Assembly (NCBI RefSeq): GCF_041906005.1
Contig: NZ_JAYRJY010000001.1
Coordinates: forward strand, 620,001-684,000
Direction: 5' to 3'
Length of the DNA: 64,000 bases
Source of the DNA: Ferrovibrio sp041906005
GTDB taxonomy: Bacteria > Pseudomonadota > Alphaproteobacteria > Ferrovibrionales > Ferrovibrionaceae
Shown here one piece after another: positions 9,496 through 17,904 of this stretch; position 1 is the first letter of the stretch, and each line of letters starts with the position of its first letter. Position numbers and translations under genes: made by a program. The notes beneath the pieces were generated by a model that did no database searches, was not told the origin of the DNA, and saw nothing but the letters and a program-made list of their open reading frames with translations.

Positions 9496-11594
9496 TGACC
9501 AGCGCCTTCACCTTCGACTTCGTCCCGCTTGTGCCCTGGCCGCTGCTGGCGGCCTGCGCGGTGCTGGCACTGCTGCTCACCGGCTTTGGCCTGTGGCGTG
9601 GCGCACGCGGCACGCTGCTGCGCAGCCTGGTGGCCCTGCTGGTGCTCGGCGCATTGGCCAACCCCGTCGCCCGGCGCGAGGAACGCTCTACCCTGCCCGA
9701 CATAGCCGTGGTGGTGATCGACGAAAGCGCCAGCCAGGGCATCGCCGATCGCCGCCAGCAGGCCGAACAGGCCGAAGCGGCCCTGCGCGAGAAGCTGGGC
9801 GCCATCGAGAATCTGGAAGTGCGCTATGTCCGCGGCGGCAAGCCGGCGGCCGAGAATGCCGACCGCGACGAAGGCACGCGCCTGTTCTCGGCCCTGACCC
9901 TGGCCTTGAGCGATCTGCCGCGCCATCGTCTGGCCGGCAGCATCCTGGTCACCGATGGCCAGGTGCATGACCTGCCCGACATTGCCGCGGCCCAGGACGT
10001 GACCGGCGCGCCGGTACATGTGCTGTTGACCGGTCGGCCGGATGAACGCGACCGCCGGCTGGTGGTGAAGAATGCCCCCACTTTCGGCATGGTGAACCAG
10101 GACCTCGAGGTCACCCTGCGTGTGGACGATACCGCCGCAGCCCCCGGCGAGATGGCCGAACTGCGCTTCCGCCAGCAGGACGTCGGCGAACGGAGCCTGT
10201 CGGTGCCGGTCGGGCGCGACATCACGGTGCCGTTCAAGCTGCCGCGCGCCGGACGCAGCCTGCTGGAATTCGAGGTCCTGCCGGTGCCGGCCGAGCTGAC
10301 GCCTCTGAACAACCGGGTCGCGCTGTCGGTCAATGGCGTGCGCGACCGCCTGCGCGTGCTGCTGGTTACTGGCGAGGCCCATGCCGGCGAACGCGTCTGG
10401 CGCAACCTTTTGAAAGCCGACCCCAATGTCGACCTGGTGCATTTCACGATTCTCAGGCCGCCCGACAAGCAGGACGGCACGCCGATCCGCGAGCTGTCGC
10501 TGATCGCCTTTCCGATCCGTGAATTGTTCGAACTCAAGCTGAGCGAGTTCGACCTGATCATCTTTGACCGCTATCGGCGGCGCGGCATCCTGCCGACCTC
10601 GTATTTCGAGAATATCGCCAATTACGTGGCGCGCGGCGGCGCCTTCCTCGAAGTATCTGGCCCGGCCTATGCCACGCCTTTGAGCCTGTATCGCACGCCG
10701 CTGGCCGATATCTTCCCCGGCCGCCCCACCGGCACCGTGCGCACCGAACCGTTTCAGGCGCGGCTGAGCGATCTGGGCCGCCGCCATCCCGTCACGGCCG
10801 GCCTGCCGGGATCGGTGGGCGAAAGCGGCAATCCAAGCTGGAGCCGCTGGTTCCGGGTGATCAATGTGGATGTCCTGCGCGGCAACAATCTGCTCGAGAC
10901 ACCAAACCGCGAGCCGTTACTGGTGCTGGACCGCATCGAAAAAGGCCGCGTGGCGCAGTTCTATTCCGATCATGTCTGGCTGTGGTCACGCGGCTTCGAA
11001 AATGGCGGGCCGCAGGGTGAATTGTTGCGCCGGCTGGCGCATTGGCTGATGAAGGAACCCGACCTGGAGGAAGAAGCCCTGCGCGCCGAGGCACGTGGCA
11101 ACCGCATTGAGGTGGAGCGCCGCAGCCTGAAGGAAAGCCGGGAGCCGGTGACAATCACCCATCCCGACGGCAGCGAAACCAGGCTGATGCTGGATGAACG
11201 CGGCAACGGGCTAGCCAGCAACGCGCTGAGCGTCGAACAGCCCGGCATCTACCGCATCCGCGATGGCGAGAGGGAAACCGTGGCCACCATGGGTGCAATC
11301 AATCCGCGCGAATTCGCCGATCCACGTGCCACGCCGGCATTGCTCAAACCCCTGGCCGATGCCAGCAATGGCAGCCTGCGCTGGCTGCGCGACGGCATGC
11401 CCGACATCCGCATGATGGATAAACCGACCCGCACCGCCGCCCGCGAGGCCGGCGGCCGCAACTGGATGGGGCTGTATCGCCAGAATGATTATGTGGTGAC
11501 CGGCCTGAGCATCACGCCACTGGTCCTGCCCCTGGCACTGCTGGCCGTGCTGCTCGGTGCGCTGATGCTGATGTGGCGGCGCGAGAGCCGCTAG
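9495..11594 (+). CDS. Large membrane protein of the MoxR/DUF58 operon (GATase-like domain)
   Basis: A 699-residue membrane protein with two N-terminal helices (about residues 15-38 and 44-57), a large extracytoplasmic region, and one C-terminal helix (about 674-694) followed by WRRESR. The first soluble part begins DIAVVVIDESASQGIADRR, which looks like a VWA strand with a degenerate metal site (DESAS in place of DxSxS). The middle part, including FDLIIFDRYRRRGILP and NYVARGGAFLEVSGP, resembles the class I glutamine-amidotransferase-like domains of this membrane family, without an obvious catalytic Cys. It is the last gene of the operon. Its TAG stop shares CTAG (11591-11594) with the stop of the convergent gene. 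Confidence 0.8.
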   Translation: MTSAFTFDFVPLVPWPLLAACAVLALLLTGFGLWRGARGTLLRSLVALLVLGALANPVARREERSTLPDIAVVVIDESASQGIADRRQQAEQAEAALREKLGAIENLEVRYVRGGKPAAENADRDEGTRLFSALTLALSDLPRHRLAGSILVTDGQVHDLPDIAAAQDVTGAPVHVLLTGRPDERDRRLVVKNAPTFGMVNQDLEVTLRVDDTAAAPGEMAELRFRQQDVGERSLSVPVGRDITVPFKLPRAGRSLLEFEVLPVPAELTPLNNRVALSVNGVRDRLRVLLVTGEAHAGERVWRNLLKADPNVDLVHFTILRPPDKQDGTPIRELSLIAFPIRELFELKLSEFDLIIFDRYRRRGILPTSYFENIANYVARGGAFLEVSGPAYATPLSLYRTPLADIFPGRPTGTVRTEPFQARLSDLGRRHPVTAGLPGSVGESGNPSWSRWFRVINVDVLRGNNLLETPNREPLLVLDRIEKGRVAQFYSDHVWLWSRGFENGGPQGELLRRLAHWLMKEPDLEEEALRAEARGNRIEVERRSLKESREPVTITHPDGSETRLMLDERGNGLASNALSVEQPGIYRIRDGERETVATMGAINPREFADPRATPALLKPLADASNGSLRWLRDGMPDIRMMDKPTRTAAREAGGRNWMGLYRQNDYVVTGLSITPLVLPLALLAVLLGALMLMWRRESR

Positions 11595-11977
11595 CCGCGC
11601 CTCAGCAGCAGGCGGGCCGCCGCCTGCACCGTCATTCCCGTTTTCAGCCCCGCGGCTTGCGCGTCTCCGTTCAAAGCCGTGACGATCCCGTTCTGCCAGC
11701 CATCGGCCGCATCGCCGATCCGCGCGCTGGCATGGCTGTAGGCCAGCGTCGGGCAGGCCAGCAGTGACAGGCCGCTGATGCCGGCATGGTCCTTGCCGAT
11801 GCCGGCGTCGTTGAAGAAACAGCCCAGCAGCGGAACTGCCAGCGCATAGCGCACGGCGCTGCCACCGCCATGGCTGCCCGCCACCACGATCTGGCCGGCA
11901 TCCTCGGGGCGAATTTCGGTGATGCTGTCGAGCAGCAGGACGGCGCAGTCATCGCAGGCGACAACGGCGCGGGCCAA
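11591..11977 (-). CDS. Conserved small protein with a GSHGG motif, function unknown
   Basis: I do not know a named family for this 128-residue protein. It shows an alpha/beta pattern: AVLLLDSITEIRPEDAGQIV, then VAGSHGGGSAVRYAL, CFFNDAGIGKD, and a tail with AYSHASARIGD. The GSHGG and NDAGIG segments look like a conserved nucleotide or metal site. The start is uncertain. TTG 11977 directly follows the upstream GNAT stop and has AAGGCGG before it; ATG 12031 would add 18 Arg/Ala-rich residues that overlap the GNAT gene. It is probably co-transcribed with the GNAT gene. Confidence 0.65.
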   Translation of the reverse strand: MARAVVACDDCAVLLLDSITEIRPEDAGQIVVAGSHGGGSAVRYALAVPLLGCFFNDAGIGKDHAGISGLSLLACPTLAYSHASARIGDAADGWQNGIVTALNGDAQAAGLKTGMTVQAAARLLLRRG

Positions 11978-11978
11978 G

Positions 11979-12497
11979 TCACGCCGCCTTGCGCTTGCCG
12001 CGCGGCGGCTTGCCCACCATGCCCGATACATCCTTCAGCGCGCCGGCGGCCAGTTCCATCACCTGGAACCGCTCGCGCTCGACCCAGCCCGGCATTTCCA
12101 TGCCACGATCGGCCGCATTCACGAAGCCGAAGGGTTCGTAATAGGGCTTGTCGCCGACCAGGATGCAGAGCCGGTGGCCCAGCCTTGTGGCGGCATAGAG
12201 GCTGTGGCGGATCAGCGCGCGACCGATCCCCTGGCCCTGATAGTCGGGATGCACGGCGACGGGCCCCAGCATGATGGCCGGCGATGCCTGTTCGCCGATG
12301 GCGACCGGCCAGTAGCGGATCGAGCCGAGCACGACGCCATCCTCGTCGCGCACGACGAAGGCCAGCGGCTTGAGATGCGCGACATTCTCGCGCAGCCGAT
12401 AGACGGTCTTCTTGGTCCGCTCGGAACCAAAGGTGAGGTCGAGCAGGGTATCGATCTGGGCGGCGTCAGTCGGCCGCTCGGGCAGAATAGGGAACAT
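11979..12497 (-). CDS. GNAT family N-acetyltransferase
   Basis: A 172-residue GNAT acyltransferase (YhbS-like). The acetyl-CoA pyrophosphate loop is clear: VHPDYQGQGIGRALIRHSL at about residues 88-106, preceded by the beta-strand PAIMLGPVAV. Then come LCILVGDKPYYEPFGFVNA, typical of this subfamily, and a basic C terminus KPPRGKRKAA. Substrate unknown. ATG 12497 has GGAAG upstream; a longer frame reaching 12827 has poor coding character and covers the intergenic palindrome. It is probably first in a two-gene unit with the GSHGG protein. Confidence 0.85.
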   Translation of the reverse strand: MFPILPERPTDAAQIDTLLDLTFGSERTKKTVYRLRENVAHLKPLAFVVRDEDGVVLGSIRYWPVAIGEQASPAIMLGPVAVHPDYQGQGIGRALIRHSLYAATRLGHRLCILVGDKPYYEPFGFVNAADRGMEMPGWVERERFQVMELAAGALKDVSGMVGKPPRGKRKAA

Positions 12498-12810
12498 CAG
12501 CTTGCTTCCGGCAACAAGTTCGGAGACCACAGGCGGACGGGTGGCCTGAGCCTTCCGTCCGTTCGGCCGGCGGTTCGCGCTCATCGGTGAAGCTGATATC
12601 GGTCGGAGTCTTGAGAGACGATGATCCCGCTTCAGTAGGCGCAAACGGCCGCCGCGCACCGCTTTCGCGATTGCAGATGCATTTGCATCTGTCGTCGCTG
12701 GGCCGGTGCGCCGGTACGAGCTCGTCGATGTCGCCACTGGCGGGTCATGAGACTGCGTCCTCTTGTCGCGCCCGTTCGATAGCATAGCCGGACGGGGTCG
12801 TAAACGGGCT
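12498..12810. other. 313-base non-coding stretch with a palindrome
   Basis: No convincing gene on either strand. It holds the leader of the GNAT gene and the downstream side of the LysR gene. The one clear element is a perfect inverted repeat, CAGATGCA-TT-TGCATCTG at 12674-12691, about 180 bases before the GNAT start. I do not recognise the operator type. The position suits a regulator binding site or a small-RNA stem; there is no T-run after it. Confidence 0.5.
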
Positions 12811-13755
12811 TCATGCAGGCCGGCCACCGCCCTGTCCGGCTGTGTCTATCAGGACACACTCCCAGGGCGGATGGGGCGCGAAACGTTCGGCCAGGAAATC
12901 AATGAAGGCGCGCACCTTGGGCGTCAGGAAACGCTGGGCGGGATAAACGGCATGGATGCCCAGCGGCGCCGGCTCGTACGCCTCCAGCAGCGGCACCAGC
13001 CGGCCGGCGGCAATATCAGGGCCGGCGATGAAGCTGGGCGAGCGCACGATGCCATGGCCCGCCACGGCGGCGGCGCGCAGCACGTCGCCGTTGTTGGCCA
13101 CCAGCCGGCCGCCGACTTTCACCGCCCAGGGTCCACCCGGCCCCTCGTAGCGCCACACGTCCGGTTCAGGCAGGTATTTGTAGAGCAGGCATTCATGCTG
13201 GCGCAGGTCATCGGGCTTCAGCGGCACGCCGGCCTTGCGCAGATACGATTCGGCGGCGCAGGTGATCGGCCGCACCGGTGCCAGCCGCCGCGCGGTCAGG
13301 CTGGAATCGGCCAGATGTCCGATACGGATCGCCACATCGACCTCTTCCTCCATCAGGTCGACCAGGCGGTCGTTGAAAGTGAGGTCGACGCGCAGTTCCG
13401 GATACAGGGCCAGCAACTCGGGCAGCAGCGGTGAGACATAGGCCAGCCCGAAGCTCATCGGCAGATTCACCCGCAACAGGCCACGCGGCATGGCCTGCAG
13501 GTTCTGCACAGCGGCCTCGGCGGCCTCGGCCTCGATCAACACGCGCTGGGCATGCTCCAGCACGATGCGCCCGGTTTCGGTGAGCGACAGCCGCCGGGTG
13601 GTACGCTGGAGCAACTGGGCGCCCAGCCGTTGCTCCAGCCGGGCGATCTGTTTCGACACGGCGGATTTCGACAGGCGCAGGGAATCGGCCGCCGCACTGA
13701 AACCGCCAGCTTCCACCACCCGGGCAAACACGGCCAAATCGGCTAAATGGTCCAT
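12811..13755 (-). CDS. LysR-type transcriptional regulator
   Basis: A 314-residue LysR regulator. The N-terminal winged helix-turn-helix is textbook: FARVVEAGGFSAAADSLRLS and then KSAVSKQIARLEQRLGAQLL. A substrate-binding domain follows. The subgroup (DLTFNDRLVDLMEEEVDVAIRIG) resembles regulators of quinone or electrophile responses. It is divergent from wrbA with a 117-base shared region holding an inverted repeat with a TTGTTTC half-site. By the usual LysR layout it probably activates wrbA (and perhaps the pirin gene) and represses itself. Confidence 0.9.
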   Translation of the reverse strand: MDHLADLAVFARVVEAGGFSAAADSLRLSKSAVSKQIARLEQRLGAQLLQRTTRRLSLTETGRIVLEHAQRVLIEAEAAEAAVQNLQAMPRGLLRVNLPMSFGLAYVSPLLPELLALYPELRVDLTFNDRLVDLMEEEVDVAIRIGHLADSSLTARRLAPVRPITCAAESYLRKAGVPLKPDDLRQHECLLYKYLPEPDVWRYEGPGGPWAVKVGGRLVANNGDVLRAAAVAGHGIVRSPSFIAGPDIAAGRLVPLLEAYEPAPLGIHAVYPAQRFLTPKVRAFIDFLAERFAPHPPWECVLIDTAGQGGGRPA

Positions 13756-13764
13756 GCCTCACAT

Positions 13765-13810
13765 TTGTTTCTAAATGGAAACAATAATATTCCAAATATC
13801 AGATTGTTTC
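13765..13810. promoter_or_regulatory. Probable LysR operator between lysR and wrbA
   Basis: TTGTTTC (13765-13771), a 6-base spacer, and GAAACAA (13778-13784) form a perfect 7-bp inverted repeat. A third half-site, ATTGTTTC, lies at 13803-13810. The spacing fits a LysR recognition site plus an activation half-site. The region is AT-rich in an otherwise GC-rich window. That the neighbouring LysR protein binds here is inferred from position. Confidence 0.6.
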
Positions 13811-13872
13811 TTTCTGGTCCATGCATAAATGTCCTAGCGAGACCACACCACCCCACCGCCAAGGAGGCGACC

Positions 13873-14472
13873 ATGACCAAGGTTCTCGTGCTTTACCACT
13901 CCATGTACGGCCATATCGAAAAGATGGCCGAGGCCATCGCGGCCGGCGCCCGTGAAGTGGCTGGCGCCCAGGTGACGATCAAGCGCGTACCGGAAACCAT
14001 GCCGGAAGAAGCCTTCAAGAAGGCTGGCGGCAAATGGGACCAGGCCGCTCCCATCGCCAATCCGGCCGAGCTGGCCGACTATGACGCCATCATCTTCGGC
14101 ACCGGCACCCGCTTTGGCAACATGAGCGGCCAGATGCGCACCTTCCTCGACCAGACCGGCGGTTTGTGGGTGAAAGGCGCCCTGGTCGGCAAGGTCGGCA
14201 GCGTGTTCGTCTCGACCGGTACCGGCGGCGGCAATGAAACCACCGCCAGCAGCTTCCACACCACCCTGCTGCACCATGGCATGGTGATCGTTGGCCTGCC
14301 CTACGCCATCCCCGAGACCATGGATGTCAATGCGGTGAAGGGCGGATCGCCGCTGGGCGCCGGCACCATCGCCGGTCCGGATGGCAGCCGCCAGCCGACC
14401 GAAGTGGAACTCAAGACCGCCCGCTTCCAGGGCAAACACGTGACGGCTATTGCCGCCAAGCTGAAAGCGTAA
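13873..14472 (+). CDS. wrbA: NAD(P)H:quinone oxidoreductase, type IV (WrbA)
   Basis: A 199-residue flavodoxin-like FMN enzyme that reduces quinones by two electrons, avoiding semiquinones. The FMN phosphate loop is VLYHSMYGHIEKMAEAI at the N terminus. GTGTRFGNMSGQMRTFLDQT, then VSTGTGGGNETT and LHHGMVIVGLPY, are WrbA signatures. Length is typical. ATG 13873 has a near-perfect AAGGAGG at 13861-13867. The neighbouring LysR gene and the downstream pirin (quercetinase-like) gene support a role in quinone or redox stress. Confidence 0.95.
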   Translation: MTKVLVLYHSMYGHIEKMAEAIAAGAREVAGAQVTIKRVPETMPEEAFKKAGGKWDQAAPIANPAELADYDAIIFGTGTRFGNMSGQMRTFLDQTGGLWVKGALVGKVGSVFVSTGTGGGNETTASSFHTTLLHHGMVIVGLPYAIPETMDVNAVKGGSPLGAGTIAGPDGSRQPTEVELKTARFQGKHVTAIAAKLKA

Positions 14473-14486
14473 CAATCATCTCCGGG

Positions 14487-14508
14487 GCGACGGCCTGCGG
14501 GCCGTCGC
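14487..14508 (+). other. Intercistronic hairpin between wrbA and the pirin gene
   Basis: GCGACGGCC (14487-14495), loop TGCG, GGCCGTCGC (14500-14508): a perfect 9-bp stem. No T-run follows, so it is unlikely to be a full terminator. It may protect the wrbA transcript's 3' end or set the expression ratio of the two genes. Confidence 0.55.
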
Positions 14509-14525
14509 ATCCGATGGAGGATACC

Positions 14526-15245
14526 GTGATCCATGTCATTCCCTTCGACCGCCTCGGTCGCATGCAGATCGATTGGCTGAACAGTCGGTTCCATTTCAAC
14601 TTCTCGGGCGTTGCCGCGCCGATGGGCTACGGTTTTGGTCCCCTGCGCGTGTGGAACGACGACGAGATCCAGCCGCAATCGGGTTTCCCGATGCATGGCC
14701 ACCGCGACATGGAAATCATCACCTATGTCCGCAAGGGCGCCATCAGCCACGAGGACTCGCTCGGGAACAAGGGGCGCACACCGGCCGGCGACGTGCAGGT
14801 GATGTCGGCCGGCACCGGCATCATGCATTCGGAATGGAATGCCGAGGATGAGCTGACGCATCTGTTCCAGATCTGGATCGAGCCGCGCCAGGCCCGGCTG
14901 AAGCCGCGCTGGGATCAGGCCCAGTTCCCCAAGGGCGACCGCGCCAACCGCCTGGTGCCGCTGGCCTCGGGCGAACAGCCGGTGCTGGATGCCAATCCGG
15001 GCACGCTGCTGATCCATCAGGACGCCACGCTGTACGGCGCCCTGATCGACAAGGGCGCCACGGCCAGCTTCGACATGCCGGAAAACCGCATGGGCTATCT
15101 GGTGGTGGCCGATGGCAAGGTGACGGTGAACAACCAGGAAGTCACGACCCGGGCCGGCGTCGCGCTGGTCGGCGAGGGCAAGCTGGAAATCACTGCCGCC
15201 GATGGCGCCGAAATCCTGCTGTTCGATCTGCCGCGACCGAATTGA
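14526..15245 (+). CDS. Pirin family protein (YhhW-like cupin)
   Basis: A 239-residue bicupin of the pirin family; E. coli YhhW has quercetin 2,3-dioxygenase activity. The metal-binding first cupin is intact: GFPMHGHRDMEIITYVRKG, with His, His and Glu ligands, then a second His in GTGIMHSEWNAEDELTHLFQ. The C-terminal cupin is degenerate, as usual. I prefer GTG 14526, with GGAGG 7 bases upstream; ATG 14514 in the same frame would sit on that ribosome site. It follows wrbA after a hairpin and is closed by a strong terminator. Confidence 0.88.
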   Translation: MIHVIPFDRLGRMQIDWLNSRFHFNFSGVAAPMGYGFGPLRVWNDDEIQPQSGFPMHGHRDMEIITYVRKGAISHEDSLGNKGRTPAGDVQVMSAGTGIMHSEWNAEDELTHLFQIWIEPRQARLKPRWDQAQFPKGDRANRLVPLASGEQPVLDANPGTLLIHQDATLYGALIDKGATASFDMPENRMGYLVVADGKVTVNNQEVTTRAGVALVGEGKLEITAADGAEILLFDLPRPN

Positions 15246-15279
15246 CCGTTGCACTGATCCGGAAGATCAACCTGCTTCA

Positions 15280-15311
15280 ACCGGTCGCGGCTAGTCCGCG
15301 GCCGGTTTTTT
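15280..15311 (+). terminator. Rho-independent terminator after the pirin gene
   Basis: ACCGGTCGCGG (15280-15290), loop CTAGT, CCGCGGCCGGT (15296-15306), an 11-bp stem with one G-U pair, then a run of T to 15311. The loop contains the TAG stop (minus strand) of the convergent MscS gene, so the terminator overlaps the end of that coding region. Confidence 0.85.
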
Positions 15312-17744
15312 GTTGCCCGCGAGAGTCAGGACCAGTTTTTCCAGTCGGTCGATATCGGCCAGATGCACATCGCTCTGGGCATAGGGGATCTCGATGCCAT
15401 TGGCATTGCAGGCCTTGTAGATGGCAAAGCGCAGATCGCTTTCGATCGTCATCCGCCGCTCGACATCGGCGATGAAGCCGCGCAACGCGAACACCAGCGC
15501 GCTGTCGCCGAAATCGCGGAACACCACCATCGGCGCGGGGATGCCCAGGATGTCGGGGTGCTTGTTCAGGCAATCCAGCAGCACGTCGCGTGCCTTGTCT
15601 ACATCGGTGCCGTAAGCCAGGCCGATATTGATGTCGACCCGGCCCAGGCGATTGCGATGCGTCCAGTTCATCACCGGGCTGGAGATCAGGTCGGAATTCG
15701 GAATGATCACCGAGGCGCGCGGGAATGTCTCGATTTCTGTCGAGCGCACATTGATGCGACGGACGTAACCCTCGCGGTCGCCGACCACCACCCAGTCGCC
15801 GACCTTGACCGGCCGCTCGATCAGCAGGATCAGGCCGGAGACGAAATTATTCACGATATTCTGCAGGCCGAAACCGATACCGACCGACAATGCACCGGCG
15901 ATGATCGCCAGATTCGACAGGTCGAGGCCGACCGCGCCGATGGCAGCAACGCCGGCCAGCAGATAACCGGCATAGGTCAGGCCGGTGACCATCGAATTGC
16001 GCACGCCGGGATCGATGCCGCTCTGCTGTTCCAGCCGGGCATTGAGGCCGCCACTCAGCAGACGGGTGACGCCGATGCCGATCACCAGCACAACGACGGC
16101 CCCCAGGATGTTACCCAGCGATATGGTCACCGGGCCGATGGTGACGCCGTAGAAGAGTTCCAGCGTATAGGCAACCAGCGTTGCGCCACTCATGCCCCAG
16201 GCCAGCGCCAGGGCAATCAGCAACAGGAAAAACAGGACGATATCGATCAACAGGCCCAGGAAGATCTGGGTCGTGGTGCTCATCGGGCCGCTCAGGCCCA
16301 GCATCTGACGCCAGGTGCGGAACCGGCTGTCGGGGCTGTCCGCCAGGTTGTTCAGGCCATCGCGGATGGCCGTGCGCACGACGCTGTAGGCCGCCAGCGA
16401 CAGGGCAGACCCCAGCAATGCAAAGGACAGGAACGCGGCGAAACTGTAATACCCGAGCAGGATTGCCGCCAACGCCACCAGATTGAGCGCGAAAACCACC
16501 CCCGTCAGCAGACGAAGTGGCCGCAATTCGTCGCCCAACTGCCGCCAGAGCCGGGGATCGGCAAAGCCCAGATTGACACTCGCCAGAAACAGCGCCACGG
16601 CGGCAATGACCAGATCACGGCCCGCCGTGCCGAAATCCGGCGTGCGCGATGGCGCCACCAGAATGCTTAGCAGCACGATACCGACGGCAAAAACCGCCAC
16701 GCGGCGGAGCAGGCTGTCGCGTTGCGTCTGCGGCAGCTGGATCACCGCCCAGGCCGGGTTGCGCGGCGCCAGGATGGCATAGACCAGACCATGAGCCAGC
16801 AGGGCCATGCTGAGGGCCTGCATCAGGGCATGCAGCAGAGTTCCGACCAGACCACTCGCCCAGCCATTGCCGGCCACCACGCCATAGGCCGCCCACAATA
16901 CGGCCAGAGGCATGGCCGTTCGGTTCATCAATTCCGTGAAGGCCGCGACCGTACGGCGAACCGGCGATGGTTCCTGCACATCGGAATGAACACCGTAATG
17001 ACGATGCAACCAGCGCTGCATCGGGATGACCAGCACCACGGCCAGCAGGGCCACGACAGCCATCTGCATCAGGGTGGTTGACCCCGCACGGCGGTTATCA
17101 GCAGCCTCCCACCATGCCTGCGGCGCAGCCTTCACCGCTTCGGCAGCAGAAACGATATCGGCCAGTCCATCGCGCCAGAAAGCCGGACTGAAAGGCGATG
17201 CGCCGCGATAAATCAGTTGCCGGGTAAATTGCTGCCGCGCCTCGTCGGCCACCTCGTCCTGCATGGCGACAATCCGGGCCAGCGCCAGTTCGGACTGCTT
17301 CACGCCGTCCTGCATGGCCTGAAGCCGGGCGGAAAGCTGCCGGCGCGAATCGGCGATCGCCGCCGACTCGCGAGGCTGTCCGGCGGCAGGTGCCGGGCCG
17401 AGAGCATCGAGCTGGGTCTGCGCGGCGCTCGTCGCCTGCTTGAACTGATCCCGTTCCTCCGTGGCCGCCACGCGCAACCGATCCAGACTGGCGCGCAACG
17501 CGATGAAGCCCTCGTCGTCCATGCGGGGGTCGCGCAGTTGTCGCACCACGGCACCCAATGCCGCGTCCCAGTCGGTGGGCTTGCGGGATTCAATCGACCC
17601 TGCCGGCGCCGGAGATTGCGCCTGTGCCGAACCAACACTTGCTGCCGGCAATGCGAGGGTTATGGCGAGCGCAAGGCCGATGGCGCGACCGAACGCGCCC
17701 ACCGCGCGGAGGATGGTTTTGGCTGAATGGAATATGTGCGGCAT
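15291..17744 (-). CDS. MscS family mechanosensitive channel with DUF3772 domain
   Basis: An 817-residue channel of the large MscS type. An N-terminal signal sequence (LALAITLALPAASVGSAQAQ) is followed by a periplasmic, partly coiled-coil domain of about 170 residues (DUF3772 type), then about ten hydrophobic segments from residue 210. The MscS core is near residues 600-720: LSVGIGFGLQNIVNNFVSG (pore helix with Gly/Ala packing), then LIERPVKVGDWVVVG. It should open under hypo-osmotic stress in the inner membrane. It is monocistronic and divergent from the VTT gene; its stop lies inside the convergent pirin terminator. Confidence 0.9.
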   Translation of the reverse strand: MPHIFHSAKTILRAVGAFGRAIGLALAITLALPAASVGSAQAQSPAPAGSIESRKPTDWDAALGAVVRQLRDPRMDDEGFIALRASLDRLRVAATEERDQFKQATSAAQTQLDALGPAPAAGQPRESAAIADSRRQLSARLQAMQDGVKQSELALARIVAMQDEVADEARQQFTRQLIYRGASPFSPAFWRDGLADIVSAAEAVKAAPQAWWEAADNRRAGSTTLMQMAVVALLAVVLVIPMQRWLHRHYGVHSDVQEPSPVRRTVAAFTELMNRTAMPLAVLWAAYGVVAGNGWASGLVGTLLHALMQALSMALLAHGLVYAILAPRNPAWAVIQLPQTQRDSLLRRVAVFAVGIVLLSILVAPSRTPDFGTAGRDLVIAAVALFLASVNLGFADPRLWRQLGDELRPLRLLTGVVFALNLVALAAILLGYYSFAAFLSFALLGSALSLAAYSVVRTAIRDGLNNLADSPDSRFRTWRQMLGLSGPMSTTTQIFLGLLIDIVLFFLLLIALALAWGMSGATLVAYTLELFYGVTIGPVTISLGNILGAVVVLVIGIGVTRLLSGGLNARLEQQSGIDPGVRNSMVTGLTYAGYLLAGVAAIGAVGLDLSNLAIIAGALSVGIGFGLQNIVNNFVSGLILLIERPVKVGDWVVVGDREGYVRRINVRSTEIETFPRASVIIPNSDLISSPVMNWTHRNRLGRVDINIGLAYGTDVDKARDVLLDCLNKHPDILGIPAPMVVFRDFGDSALVFALRGFIADVERRMTIESDLRFAIYKACNANGIEIPYAQSDVHLADIDRLEKLVLTLAGNKKPAAD

Positions 17745-17904
17745 ATGCAGATGGATGATGCGGCCGGATGGCAGGGTAACGTTTCGGTGAGTCGGGTCGG
17801 CCGGACGATCCGGCTTGGATGCATTTTACCCCCTTTGCTGTCAGATTGGGGCAAAAACAAGGCTCCGACAATTCGGTCTAGGAATACCCCAAAGATCAAC
17901 CCTG

